From Pseudomonas batumici (GTDB lineage: Bacteria > Pseudomonadota > Gammaproteobacteria > Pseudomonadales > Pseudomonadaceae), in the NCBI RefSeq assembly GCF_000820515.1, contig NZ_JXDG01000014.1, positions 62,001-126,000 of the forward strand: DNA of 64,000 bases, written 5' to 3'. A program made the position numbers and the translations under genes. Every line of letters starts with the position of its first letter. Position 1 is the stretch's first letter. This document shows, in pieces, positions 32,773 through 42,150 of the stretch. A model generated the notes under the pieces. The model was not told the origin of the DNA, made no database searches, and worked only from the letters and a program-made list of their open reading frames with translations.

Positions 32773-34410
32773 ATGGCGACGTGCGGCGAAGTATTGGTCA
32801 AGTTACTGGAAGGCTACGGGGTCGAGCAGGTGTTCGGCATCCCAGGTGTGCATACCGTGGAGCTCTATCGCGGGCTGGCGTCGTCGAGCATCGAACACAT
32901 CACCCCGCGCCACGAACAGGGTGCCGGCTTCATGGCCGACGGCTATGCGCGCACCAGCGGCAAGCCCGGGGTGTGTTTCATCATCACCGGCCCCGGCATG
33001 ACCAACATCACCACGGCGATGGGCCAGGCCTATGCCGACTCGATCCCGATGCTGGTGATCTCCAGCGTCCAGTCGCGCAGCCAACTGGGTGGCGGGCGCG
33101 GCAAGCTGCACGAATTGCCGAACCAGGGCACGCTGGTCGCGGGCGTCGCGGCGTTCTCCCACACGCTGATGTCGGCGGCCGAATTGCCGGCGGTGCTGGC
33201 CCGGGCCTTCGCCCTGTTCCAGGCCGGGCGTCCGCGTCCGGTGCACATCGAGATTCCGCTCGATGTGCTGGTGGAAAATGCCGATGCCCTGCTCGATAGC
33301 CAGCCGGTGCAGATCAGCCGTGCCGGTGCCGCCCCGGCGGCGGTCGCGCAAATGGCCGAGCTGCTGGCCAATGCCCGGCGTCCACTGATCCTCGCCGGTG
33401 GCGGCGCCATCGATGCGGCCGCCGCGCTGACCCGGCTGGCGGAACGGCTGGAGGCGCCGGTGGCCTTGACCATCAATGCCAAGGGCATGTTGCCGTCGCG
33501 CCATCCGTTGCTGATCGGTTCGACCCAGTCCATGGTCGCCACCCGCGCCCTGGTGGCGGAGGCCGATGTGGTCCTGGCCATCGGCACGGAGCTGGCGGAA
33601 ACCGACTACGACATCACCTTTGCCGGGGGCTTCGAGATTCCCGGCACCCTGCTGCGCGTCGATATCGACCCGGACCAGACGGTGCGCAACTATCCGCCCA
33701 AGGTCGCGCTGGTGTCCGATTCGCGGACGGCGGCCGAGGCGCTGCTCGCAGCCGTCGAAGGCCAGGTGCTGGCTGCACGCCAAGGCGATTGGGGACCGCA
33801 ACGCGCCGCTGCCTTGCGCGCCGAGCTGGACGGTCTCTGGGATGCGCCTACCCGCGCCCAGACGCAGTTCCTCAACACCGTTCTCGAGGTGCTGCCGGAG
33901 GCGGTGCTGGTGGGCGACTCGACCCAGCCGGTCTACACCGGCAACCTGACCCTGAACCCGGAGCACCCACGGCGCTGGTTCAACTCGTCCACCGGTTACG
34001 GCACCCTCGGTTATGCCTTGCCGGCCGCCATCGGCGCCTGGCTGGGCGGCGCCAGCGAACGCAGCCGGCGTGCCCCGGTGGTGTGCCTGATCGGCGACGG
34101 CGGCTTGCAGTTCACCCTGGCGGAACTGGCCAGCGCGGTGGAAGCTCAGACCCCGATCATCGTGCTGCTGTGGAATAACCAGGGCTACGAAGAGATCAAG
34201 AAATACATGGTCAATCGCGCCATCACCCCGGTCGGTGTGGATATCCACACCCCGGACTTCATTGGCGTGGCCCGGGCCCTGGGCTGCGTGGCTGAAGCCG
34301 TTGCCGGCGTCGAGACCCTGCGCAGTGCCTTGGCGGCTGCGGCGGAGCGCCAGGGACCGACCCTGATCGAAATCGACCAGCAGCTGTGGATGCAGGGGGC
34401 GGCCTGGTGA
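32773..34410 (+). CDS. aruI: Thiamine-pyrophosphate 2-keto acid decarboxylase, AruI-like
   Basis: In P. aeruginosa AruI decarboxylates 5-guanidino-2-oxopentanoate (2-ketoarginine) to 4-guanidinobutyraldehyde. This 545-residue protein has the TPP-enzyme N-terminal domain with catalytic Glu in RHEQGAGFMADGYAR, the central domain, and the TPP motif GDGGLQFTLAEL...NNQGYEE. The neighbouring aldehyde dehydrogenase overlaps its stop by one base. The aminotransferase aruH is not in the window, so a different 2-keto acid is possible. Confidence 0.8.
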   Translation: MATCGEVLVKLLEGYGVEQVFGIPGVHTVELYRGLASSSIEHITPRHEQGAGFMADGYARTSGKPGVCFIITGPGMTNITTAMGQAYADSIPMLVISSVQSRSQLGGGRGKLHELPNQGTLVAGVAAFSHTLMSAAELPAVLARAFALFQAGRPRPVHIEIPLDVLVENADALLDSQPVQISRAGAAPAAVAQMAELLANARRPLILAGGGAIDAAAALTRLAERLEAPVALTINAKGMLPSRHPLLIGSTQSMVATRALVAEADVVLAIGTELAETDYDITFAGGFEIPGTLLRVDIDPDQTVRNYPPKVALVSDSRTAAEALLAAVEGQVLAARQGDWGPQRAAALRAELDGLWDAPTRAQTQFLNTVLEVLPEAVLVGDSTQPVYTGNLTLNPEHPRRWFNSSTGYGTLGYALPAAIGAWLGGASERSRRAPVVCLIGDGGLQFTLAELASAVEAQTPIIVLLWNNQGYEEIKKYMVNRAITPVGVDIHTPDFIGVARALGCVAEAVAGVETLRSALAAAAERQGPTLIEIDQQLWMQGAAW

Positions 34411-35858
34411 TGAAAGCCCAGATGAATCAGGACGGTCTCTACATCGACGGCCAATGGCGTTCCGGCAGCGAACAGCTGCGGGTGATCAATCCGGCCACCG
34501 AGGCTTTGCTCGGCAGTGTTTCCGCGGGCGACGAGCAGGCGGTAGCGCAAGCGGTGAGCGCGGCGAGCCGGGCTTTCGCCGGCTGGTCAAGCAGTACTGG
34601 AGCGCAGCGTGGCGCCGTGCTGCGCAGGATTGCCGACGGCGTGCGCGAGCGCCGCGAAACCCTGGCCCACCTGCAGTCGACCAACAACGGCAAGCCGCTG
34701 TTCGAGGCGGCCATCGATGTCGATGACGTGATTGCCACCTTCGAGTATTACGCGGGCCTGGCCGAGACCCTCGACGGACAACAGGACAAAGCGGTCGAGT
34801 TGCCCAGCGACGCCTTCGCCGCCCATGTGCGCCGTGAGCCGTGCGGGGTGGTCGGGCTGATCGTGCCGTGGAACTTCCCGATGGTCACCACCGCCTGGAA
34901 GCTGGCCCCGGCCTTGGCCGCCGGTTGCTGCGTGGTGCTCAAACCGTCAGAAGTCACGCCGCTGCCGGAGTTGGAACTGGCGGCGATCATCGCCGACAGC
35001 GGTTTGCCGGCCGGGGTCTTCAACCTGGTCTGCGGCACCGGCCTGGCCGTGGGGGCACCGTTGGCGGCCGATCCCCGGGTGGCGAAAATCTCCTTCACCG
35101 GCAGCAATGCGGTGGGGGTCCAGGTGATGCAGCGGGCGGCGGAAACCGTGAAGGGGGTGAGCCTGGAACTGGGGGGCAAGTCCGCGCTGCTGGTGATGGC
35201 CGATGCCGACCTCGATCTCGCGGTGGAGGTCGCCAGCGGCGGCGGTTTCTTCAATGCCGGGCAGATGTGCTCCGCCACCAGCCGGGTGCTGGTGGCGGAG
35301 GAGATCGCCGATGAGTTCCTGTTGCGCCTCACTGCCCGGGCCGAAGCCATTCGCGTGGCGGACCCGTTCGACCCTGAAGTGGAAATGGGCGCGCTGGTCA
35401 ACCAGGCGCAGTACCAGCGCGTGTTGGGCCATATCGACCGCGGCCTGAGTGTCGGGGCTCGGCTGGTGTGTGGCGGCGGGCGTCCGCCGGAGCTGGCGCG
35501 CGGCTATTTTTTGCGGCCGACGATCTTCACCGAAGTGCCCCTGGACAGTGCGCTATGGCGTGAAGAGATTTTCGGCCCGGTGCTCTGCGTGCGCAGTTTT
35601 GCCAGTGAGGCCGAGGCGCTGGCGCTGGCCAACGACAGTGAGTTCGGCCTGGTGGCCAGCGTGGTCAGCGGCAGTGACGAGACGGCGCAGCGTATCGCCA
35701 ATGCCTTGCAGGCCGGGCTGGTGTGGATCAATGCGCCGCAGGTGATCTTCCCGCAAACCGCCTGGGGCGGCTACAAGCAGAGCAGCCTGGGCCGTGAGCT
35801 GGGGCCCTGGGGCTTACAGGCGTTCCAGGAGATCAAACACGTGATCCGCGCCCTGTAG
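34410..35858 (+). CDS. NAD(P)-dependent aldehyde dehydrogenase
   Basis: This 482-residue enzyme has the general base Glu in LELGGKSA, the nucleophile Cys in GQMCSATSR, and the GSNAVG / FTGS coenzyme motif. It belongs to the betaine/gamma-aminobutyraldehyde group. Coupled to the AruI-like gene by TGATG, it likely oxidises the aldehyde formed, e.g. 4-guanidinobutyraldehyde to 4-guanidinobutyrate. Confidence 0.88.
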   Translation: MKAQMNQDGLYIDGQWRSGSEQLRVINPATEALLGSVSAGDEQAVAQAVSAASRAFAGWSSSTGAQRGAVLRRIADGVRERRETLAHLQSTNNGKPLFEAAIDVDDVIATFEYYAGLAETLDGQQDKAVELPSDAFAAHVRREPCGVVGLIVPWNFPMVTTAWKLAPALAAGCCVVLKPSEVTPLPELELAAIIADSGLPAGVFNLVCGTGLAVGAPLAADPRVAKISFTGSNAVGVQVMQRAAETVKGVSLELGGKSALLVMADADLDLAVEVASGGGFFNAGQMCSATSRVLVAEEIADEFLLRLTARAEAIRVADPFDPEVEMGALVNQAQYQRVLGHIDRGLSVGARLVCGGGRPPELARGYFLRPTIFTEVPLDSALWREEIFGPVLCVRSFASEAEALALANDSEFGLVASVVSGSDETAQRIANALQAGLVWINAPQVIFPQTAWGGYKQSSLGRELGPWGLQAFQEIKHVIRAL

Positions 35859-35869
35859 AAGAGGGCACT

Positions 35870-35892
35870 GCATGCCTCGAAATGAGGCATGC
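35870..35892. other. Intergenic hairpin after the dehydrogenase gene
   Basis: A 9-bp perfect stem GCATGCCTC/GAGGCATGC with a 5-nt loop begins 11 bases after the stop. No T-tract follows, so it may stabilise RNA or attenuate read-through into the ABC genes. Confidence 0.5.
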
Positions 35893-36067
35893 GTCGGGTG
35901 CATGGCTTCAATGACAAACTTTCGATTGTTGCCGGTTCCGGGCGACCTCAGGATGAACCCGCCGACTCAGCTACGACCCACGGTCCTCGGGGGCTCCAGC
36001 GAGATCGAAGACCGGCTGCAAACGTTGCGACCGACCTCATGTACAACAAGAATAAAGGGAGTCCGAA

Positions 36068-37171
36068 ATGGGCCAGTACGACCTCAACAGAAGGCAATTC
36101 ATCAAGACCGTGGGCGTGGCTTCGATGGCCGCGGCGGCCATGAGCATGCCGTTTATCCGAGCCAATGCCAGCGACACCCGCTTCCAGGGCAAGACCCTGA
36201 AGCTGCTGACCTGGTCCGATGACACCGGCCTTGCCGCCCTGCGTAATATCGCCGCGACCTTCGAAGCCAAGACCGGCGCCAAGGTCATCGCCGACCGTAC
36301 CGGCAGCACCTCGGAGATGGTCGCCAAGCTCAAGGCCGGCGGTGATCGTCCGCAGTACGACATCATCACCCTGGCTGGGGTCGGCGCCGAAGGTCTGGCC
36401 GCCGCCGGACTGCTGGAAAAACCCGACCTGAACCGCATTCCCAACCTGGTGGACGTGCCGGAGAAATACCGCACCGGCGCCAACGGCCATGGCATCGGCT
36501 ACCTGCTCTGGTGCAACAGCCTGATCTACAGCACCCGCACCGTGAAAGAGGCGCCGAACAGCTACGCGGCGCTGTGGGACAAGGACTTCGCCAGCAACCT
36601 GTTCCTGCCGCCGCCCAACTGGACCGAGGCCATGGACCTGATCATCATCGCGGCCAAGCTGGCCGGCGGCGACGAGCACAACATCGAGCCGGGCTTCAAG
36701 AAGCTCGCCGAGCTCAAGGACCGCGTGGTCACCCTCGGGGAAAACCCCAACCAGATCGCCGAGCTGTTCCGCACCGGCTCGCTGGACCTCGGCGGCCTGT
36801 ATGCCCCGGCGTTCTTTCCGAAACAGATCCGCGACTCGGCCTATGGCCTGGGCGCCACGTTCGGCATGAAGGAAGGTTTCTACACCGACCTGATGCTCTC
36901 GGTGATGCCGAAGAGTCGTCCTGGCGACACCGACCTGGCCTACGCCTTTATCGACCATTCGCTCGACCCGCTGGTGCAGGGCAAGATGGCCGAAGACATC
37001 TTCAACGGCCCGGTCAACGCCAAGGCGATCATCTCCGCCGAGGCGCGCAAGAGCCCGTACATCCTGACGCCGGAACAGATCGCCGAGAAGGCCATCATGC
37101 ACGACAACGCCTTCCTGGCGACGGTGCATGACCAGTGGATTCGTCGGTATACGGAAATCTTTTCTTCCTGA
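36068..37171 (+). CDS. ABC transporter substrate-binding protein (PotD-like)
   Basis: This 367-residue periplasmic protein has a twin-arginine signal (NRRQFIKTVGVASMAAAAM) and the fold of the spermidine/putrescine-binding group. It provides the ligand specificity for the importer encoded downstream. A REPIN separates it from the permease genes. Substrate by context is a polyamine or guanidino compound. Confidence 0.85.
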   Translation: MGQYDLNRRQFIKTVGVASMAAAAMSMPFIRANASDTRFQGKTLKLLTWSDDTGLAALRNIAATFEAKTGAKVIADRTGSTSEMVAKLKAGGDRPQYDIITLAGVGAEGLAAAGLLEKPDLNRIPNLVDVPEKYRTGANGHGIGYLLWCNSLIYSTRTVKEAPNSYAALWDKDFASNLFLPPPNWTEAMDLIIIAAKLAGGDEHNIEPGFKKLAELKDRVVTLGENPNQIAELFRTGSLDLGGLYAPAFFPKQIRDSAYGLGATFGMKEGFYTDLMLSVMPKSRPGDTDLAYAFIDHSLDPLVQGKMAEDIFNGPVNAKAIISAEARKSPYILTPEQIAEKAIMHDNAFLATVHDQWIRRYTEIFSS

Positions 37172-37247
37172 GGTTCCGGCGCAGGGCCCTTGGGCCTTTC
37201 GTGCAGGTTTGAGGCAGGGCGGGGCAAGTGTTGAACTTCTCGCGAAA

Positions 37248-37334
37248 CCTGTGGGAGCCGGCTTGCTGGCGATGAGGCCCTTGAGGCTTGCATCGTCCTT
37301 GCGGGCCTCATCGCTGGCAAGCCAGCTCCTACGG
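37248..37334. repeat. REPIN 4
   Basis: Arms GGAGCCGGCTTGCTGGCGAT and complement face each other within the ABC operon, between binding protein and permease. Such elements can adjust the ratio of operon products. Confidence 0.85.
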
Positions 37335-37389
37335 AAGCCGTGTTCAGCCTCTACCTTGTTGATGATTTCTCTCAGTCGAGACTTTTGTT

Positions 37390-38298
37390 ATGGAACACCA
37401 ACCTCTGACCCGCTCGGTCGGCGTGGCTTTGCCACGCCCCGATACCGGGATTTCGCCCACCGCCCGCGCCTGGCTTTTCCTCTCGCCGTCGATGCTGTTT
37501 CTCGCCGTGCTGATCATCGCCAGCCTGCTGGTACTGCGCATGAGCGTCGGTACCAAGGGCGCCGAGTGGAGCGGTTTCAGCCTTGCCAGCTACGCACAAC
37601 TGCTTGAGCCTTACTACCTCAAGTCGCTATTGCTGACCCTGCGCCTGGCGCTGTTCAGTGCCGTGATCGCGGTGCTGCTGGCGATCCCCGTGGCCTACAC
37701 CATGTCGCGCCTGACCTCGCCGTTGTTGCGCCGGGTTTTCCTCGCGGCGGTGCTCCTGCCGCTGCTGGTCAACCTGTTGCTGCAAAGCTACGGCTGGCTG
37801 GTCATTCTCGGTCCCGGCGGCATGCTCAACCAGGCCTTGATGGGCCTGGGCCTGATCAAGCGCCCGATCATGCTGCTGTACAACCAGGACGGCGTGTTGA
37901 TGGGCCTGGTGCAGACCGCGTTCCCCCTCGCGGTATTGCCGATCGCCAGCGCCATGCGCGGGGTCGCCCGTACCTACGAGGAGGCTGCCGCGACCCTGGG
38001 CGCCAGCCGCTTCCAGGTGTTTCGCCAGGTGGTGTTGCCCATGAGTCTGCCGGGCATCATCACCGGCGCGACGCTGGTGTTCGCCTACAACGCCAGCAGC
38101 TTTGTCGTGCCCCTGCTGCTGGGCGGGCGACGGGTGCCGATGCTGGCGGTGATGGTCCACGACCAGATCGCCCCGTTGATGAACTGGCCGGCGGCGTCGG
38201 CGGCCGGTGTCGTGTTGATCCTGACCACCCTGGCGATCATGACCCTGTCCGAATACGTCACCGGCCGTCGGCGCCGGATGCTGGAGGCCTGCCAATGA
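37390..38298 (+). CDS. ABC transporter permease (PotB-like)
   Basis: This 302-residue membrane protein has six spans and the cytoplasmic EAA loop (TYEEAAATLGASRFQVFRQVVLP) that docks the ATPase. It overlaps the next permease by four bases (ATGA). Confidence 0.88.
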   Translation: MEHQPLTRSVGVALPRPDTGISPTARAWLFLSPSMLFLAVLIIASLLVLRMSVGTKGAEWSGFSLASYAQLLEPYYLKSLLLTLRLALFSAVIAVLLAIPVAYTMSRLTSPLLRRVFLAAVLLPLLVNLLLQSYGWLVILGPGGMLNQALMGLGLIKRPIMLLYNQDGVLMGLVQTAFPLAVLPIASAMRGVARTYEEAAATLGASRFQVFRQVVLPMSLPGIITGATLVFAYNASSFVVPLLLGGRRVPMLAVMVHDQIAPLMNWPAASAAGVVLILTTLAIMTLSEYVTGRRRRMLEACQ

Positions 38299-39143
38299 GC
38301 CTGTCGTCGAACAAACGCCTGTCGATCCTGCCCGGGGAAACCGGGCGCTTCGCGGGTATTCTCTCGGGTGTCATCCTGCTGCTGGCGGTCCTGCCGATCC
38401 TGACCATGATCGTCATGTCCTTCAGCGGCGCCTCGAACCTCGACTTCCCGCCCAGCAGCTACAGCCTGCAATGGTATCGCGCGGCCTGGCACACCTTCGT
38501 TTCGCCCGATGCCAGCGACGTGCTGAGCCTGGGCAAGGCGATGACCACCAGCCTGCTGGTGGCGTGCCTGACCATGGTGCTGGCGACCCTGGTGGCGGTG
38601 CCCGCCGCCTATGCCCTGGTGCGCTGCGAGTTTCGCGGCAAGGCCCTGGCCCTGCAACTGATGTCGCTGCCCCTGGTGTTTCCGATGGTGGTGCTGGGGC
38701 TGGCGTTGCTGCTGGTGTTCGACAGCCTGCCATTGCAGATGAGCTTCTCGCGCCTGGTGATCGCCCACGTGATCCTGGCCTTGCCCTTCGTGGTGAAGAA
38801 CTGCACGGCGGCCATGCTTTCCATCGGCAGCGAAGTCGAGGAGGCCGCGCAGATGCTCGGCGCCTCGCCACAACGGGCGATCCTCGATGTGGTGGTGCCG
38901 TTGATGAAATCGGGGATTCTCGCCGGGATGCTGCTGGCGTTCATCGTCTCGTTCAACGAATTCACCGTGACCTACTTCCTCTACACCATCGACGTGATGA
39001 CCGTGCCGATCTGGATGTACAGCCGCACCGTCTCGTCCCTGGACCCCACCGTTTTCTCCTTTGCCGTGCTGATCGTGCTGATCGACTTCGTCCTGATCTG
39101 GGCGTTGGAGAAGCTGGTGGGCGAAGGCGGCGTTTCCTTCTGA
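38295..39143 (+). CDS. ABC transporter permease (PotC-like)
   Basis: This 282-residue membrane protein is the partner permease, with six spans and an EAA loop (EVEEAAQMLGASPQRAILDVVVP). It ends 18 bases before the ATPase start. Confidence 0.88.
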   Translation: MSLSSNKRLSILPGETGRFAGILSGVILLLAVLPILTMIVMSFSGASNLDFPPSSYSLQWYRAAWHTFVSPDASDVLSLGKAMTTSLLVACLTMVLATLVAVPAAYALVRCEFRGKALALQLMSLPLVFPMVVLGLALLLVFDSLPLQMSFSRLVIAHVILALPFVVKNCTAAMLSIGSEVEEAAQMLGASPQRAILDVVVPLMKSGILAGMLLAFIVSFNEFTVTYFLYTIDVMTVPIWMYSRTVSSLDPTVFSFAVLIVLIDFVLIWALEKLVGEGGVSF

Positions 39144-39161
39144 TTTCTTGAGGTGAGCAAC

Positions 39162-40211
39162 ATGACTGGACTGATTCTGGAAAACGTCGACAAGCACTAC
39201 GGCACGGCCTGCGCGGTGAAGGACGTCAATCTGCACCTGCCCGAGGGCAAGCTGGTGTGTTTTCTCGGCCCTTCGGGGTGCGGCAAGACCACCTTGCTGC
39301 GGATGATCGCGGGCCTCGAAACCCTGACCGGCGGCGAGATCCGCCTGGACGGCGAGGACATCGGCCAGACCCCGGCGCACCTGCGCAACTTCGGCATGGT
39401 GTTCCAGTCCCTGGCGCTGTTTCCCCACATGACCGTGGGCGAGAACATCGCCTATCCGCTGAAACTGCGCGGGGTCGGCAAGGCCGAGCAGCAGGCGCGG
39501 GTGGTCGAGCTGCTGCAACTGATTCAACTGAGCGCGATGATCGACCGGCCGGTGTCCAAGCTGTCCGGTGGACAGCGCCAGCGCGTGGCAATTGCCCGGG
39601 CGATTGCCGCGCGACCGAAGATCCTGCTGCTGGACGAACCGCTGTCGGCGCTGGACGCCAAGTTGCGCGAATCGATGCAGGTGGAAATCCGCCAACTGCA
39701 ACAGCGCCTGAACATCACCACCATCATGGTCACCCACGACCAGCGCGAAGCCATGACCATGGCCGATATCGTGGTGGTGCTGGGCGAACATCGGGTGCAG
39801 CAGGTGGGCACGCCCATCGAGATCTATCGGCACCCGGCCAACGAGTTCGTGGCCGACTTTATCGGTTCGGGGAATATCTTCCCGGGCACTGTGCTGGGCG
39901 GTGGAAGGGTCGGGCTACCGGGAGGCGAGAGTATCGAGGTGCCGAGTTGCGCCAATGTCGCGGCCGGCCAGCAGGTGCGGATGCTGGTGCGCCCGGAAGA
40001 CCTGCAACTCTCCGCGCCCGAGGCGACGGCGGGTAATCGCCTGCTCGGCACGGTGACCTTCGTGCGCGATATCGGCTCGACCATTGAAACCATCGTCGAG
40101 TGTTCCGGGGTGTCGTTCACGGCGTTGAGCACGCCGTGCCAGGGGATCGGCCTGGGCGTGGGGCATGCGGTGTCGGTGACCATTCCGGCGCAGGCGTGCC
40201 GTCTTCTATAG
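39162..40211 (+). CDS. ABC transporter ATP-binding protein (PotA-like)
   Basis: This 349-residue protein has Walker A GPSGCGKTTLL, the Q-loop, signature LSGGQRQRVAIARA, Walker B ILLLDEPLSALD, the switch histidine, and a C-terminal TOBE domain (about 280-345). The ATG at 39162 has GAGGTG six bases upstream; a GTG nine bases earlier is an alternative start. It powers the importer with the two permeases. Confidence 0.9.
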   Translation: MTGLILENVDKHYGTACAVKDVNLHLPEGKLVCFLGPSGCGKTTLLRMIAGLETLTGGEIRLDGEDIGQTPAHLRNFGMVFQSLALFPHMTVGENIAYPLKLRGVGKAEQQARVVELLQLIQLSAMIDRPVSKLSGGQRQRVAIARAIAARPKILLLDEPLSALDAKLRESMQVEIRQLQQRLNITTIMVTHDQREAMTMADIVVVLGEHRVQQVGTPIEIYRHPANEFVADFIGSGNIFPGTVLGGGRVGLPGGESIEVPSCANVAAGQQVRMLVRPEDLQLSAPEATAGNRLLGTVTFVRDIGSTIETIVECSGVSFTALSTPCQGIGLGVGHAVSVTIPAQACRLL

Positions 40212-40221
40212 GTGCAAGCGT

Positions 40222-41151
40222 TCAGACACTCAAGCGCAACCGCGCCAGGTCCCGCAGCGGCGGCGCACCGAACAGCCGGCTGTATTCGCGGCTGAACTGC
40301 GAGGGGCTTTCATAGCCCACGCGGTAGCCCGCCGCCGAGGCGTCCAGGCCTTCGATCAGCATCAGGCGCCGCGCTTCCTGCAGGCGCAGCTGCTTCTGGT
40401 ACTGCAATGGGCTCATGGTGGTCATTGCCTTGAACCGGTGGTGCAGGGTGGACACGCTCAGGTTGGCTTCGCGCGCCAGGTTGTCGATGCGCAGCGGTTG
40501 TTCGAAATTGCCGTTCAACCATTTGATGGCCTGGCAGACCCGATGGCTCTGGCTGTTGGCGACGGCGATCTCATACAGCCGGTAGCCCTGGGGGCTGCGC
40601 AGCAGTCGATAGAAAATTTCCCGACGGATCAGCGGCGCGAGCATGTTGATGTCTTTCGGGCTGTCGAGCAGGCGGGTCAGGCGCAGCAGGGCATCGAACA
40701 TCTGCGTGTCCAGTCGCTCCACATACAAGCCGCGCCCGGTCGGCCGGCTGGGCACGCCCATGGGGCCGGCCTCGGCAATCAAGGCACTGATTTCGGCCGG
40801 ATCGATATCCAGGCGCAAGGCCAGGATGGGATGTTCCGGCGAGGCACTGGCAATCCGTCCGCAGACCGGCATGGAAACCGAGACCACCATGTAGTTCAGC
40901 GGATCATAGAGAAAGCTTTCATCCCCCAGGCGCACTTCCTTGCGGCCCTGGGCCATGACGCACAGGGCCGGCTGGGCCAGCGCCGGGGAGAATTCATGGG
41001 GGCGGCTATGACGGGACAGGTGCAGCGCCTCCACCGCGGTGGCATAGCTGCCATCTTCCCCGGTGTTGCGGCAGATGATCCCGGCCAGTTCCGCGCGCAA
41101 CTTTTCCATTTCGACCGGCAGGGGGATTTGGGGTTGATCGAGCAAGGACAT
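40222..41151 (-). CDS. AraC-family regulator with AraC_N domain
   Basis: This 309-residue regulator has an N-terminal AraC_N-type domain (about residues 20-180) and two helix-turn-helices at the C-terminus (about 225-300, IDNLAREANLSVSTLHHRFKAMT). It resembles YqhC-type regulators that respond to aldehydes. It is convergent with the ABC operon and divergent from the monooxygenase gene. Confidence 0.87.
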   Translation of the reverse strand: MSLLDQPQIPLPVEMEKLRAELAGIICRNTGEDGSYATAVEALHLSRHSRPHEFSPALAQPALCVMAQGRKEVRLGDESFLYDPLNYMVVSVSMPVCGRIASASPEHPILALRLDIDPAEISALIAEAGPMGVPSRPTGRGLYVERLDTQMFDALLRLTRLLDSPKDINMLAPLIRREIFYRLLRSPQGYRLYEIAVANSQSHRVCQAIKWLNGNFEQPLRIDNLAREANLSVSTLHHRFKAMTTMSPLQYQKQLRLQEARRLMLIEGLDASAAGYRVGYESPSQFSREYSRLFGAPPLRDLARLRLSV

Positions 41152-41255
41152 GGTGGGCCCTGGAAGTGATGGCGAATGGAGGCAAGCTTAAGTTTGGGCA
41201 ATCCGCGGTGCCAGGCCAATACTGCGCGATTCTTGCCTGATTCTGCAGTCTTTTC

Positions 41256-41270
41256 ATATGACGGTCATAT
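41256..41270. promoter_or_regulatory. Palindrome between AraC and monooxygenase genes
   Basis: A perfect 15-bp palindrome ATATGAC-G-GTCATAT lies in the 343-bp divergent gap, about 105 bp from the AraC start. It is a candidate binding site; the rest of the gap shows nothing further. Confidence 0.4.
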
Positions 41271-41494
41271 TACAGGCGGCCCGGCGCCGCGAAATTGCTT
41301 AAAACCCACCCGGCCGGGGAGTGGCCTGTTGGCGGTAGCGGCGCTCAGGGGCATCGGCGTCGCGGCAGGATTGTGCAATAAGCCGACAGGAATCGACTAA
41401 CGACCCCTCGGCAAACCTTCTAATCTCTGTTCCTGTCGCAGTCAGTCCCAGGACTGATTGAGCGAGTACAACCTTCTCTTCGGGAGCGCCGCGC

Positions 41495-41860
41495 ATGTCC
41501 AAGCCTATCCCCGTCAGTCACATGGTCTTCGTTCGTGCACGCCCTGGGCGTTCCGCCGAACTGGGCGCACGGCTGAGCAGCCTGATCGAACCTTCCCGCC
41601 AGGCACCCGGTTGCCTGCAGTTTTCCCTGCAACATTCCCTGGCCGATGCCGACCTGTGGCTGGTGTCGGGATTCTGGGTCAACCAACCGGCCATGACGGC
41701 TTATTTCAATACCCCGGCCATGCAGGTCTTTGCCGAGCTGGTTCAGGAGTTGGTGGTCGACAGCTTCGACTTCCATACCTTCAGCGATGTCAGCGCCGCT
41801 CGCGCGCAGTGCGATTTTCATCTGTCCCGTGCAGGTGGCTTGCAGCAGCTGGCCAGTTGA
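41495..41860 (+). CDS. Antibiotic biosynthesis monooxygenase (ABM) family protein
   Basis: This 121-residue protein has the dimeric ferredoxin-like ABM fold: VSHMVFVRARPGRSAELGARL at the start and the Pro-Gly-C pattern APGCLQFSLQHSL. Such proteins act on quinones or detoxify reactive aldehydes. It is divergent from the AraC regulator that probably controls it. Confidence 0.82.
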   Translation: MSKPIPVSHMVFVRARPGRSAELGARLSSLIEPSRQAPGCLQFSLQHSLADADLWLVSGFWVNQPAMTAYFNTPAMQVFAELVQELVVDSFDFHTFSDVSAARAQCDFHLSRAGGLQQLAS

Positions 41861-41902
41861 AGGGTTAGAATGCCGGCCGATCAATTGGCCGGGATAACAG
41901 GC

Positions 41903-42142
41903 ATGGCACGCAAAGAGTTCGCACACTTCGAAGCCGTTTCGGCAGTGGTTCCCGGTGAGGGCGGTTATAGCGCGGCGATAGCCGTGAAGGCCCTGGGTGG
42001 TTCCGGCGCACCGCGCTTTCACAAGATACTCGATGAACAGAAGTTCAAGACCGCCTTCGAGGCCGACGAGGCTGCCGCGCATGAGCTTGCGCGACTGCTC
42101 GATGTCGACGAAGAGGGCGAGTTGTCCTGGTCGGTTGTCTAA
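41903..42142 (+). CDS. Small conserved hypothetical protein
   Basis: This 79-residue protein begins MARKEFAHFEAVSAVVPGEG and ends in an acidic tail (DVDEEGELSW). It has no membrane segment or known motif. The internal ATG is preferred over upstream starts, which would overlap the ABM gene region. Function unknown. Confidence 0.65.
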   Translation: MARKEFAHFEAVSAVVPGEGGYSAAIAVKALGGSGAPRFHKILDEQKFKTAFEADEAAAHELARLLDVDEEGELSWSVV

Positions 42143-42150
42143 GGGCCGAT

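Noticed and set aside
38085-39833. A 582-codon minus-strand frame opposite the ABC permease and ATPase genes
   Set aside because: Antisense shadow; the plus-strand genes have all expected motifs.
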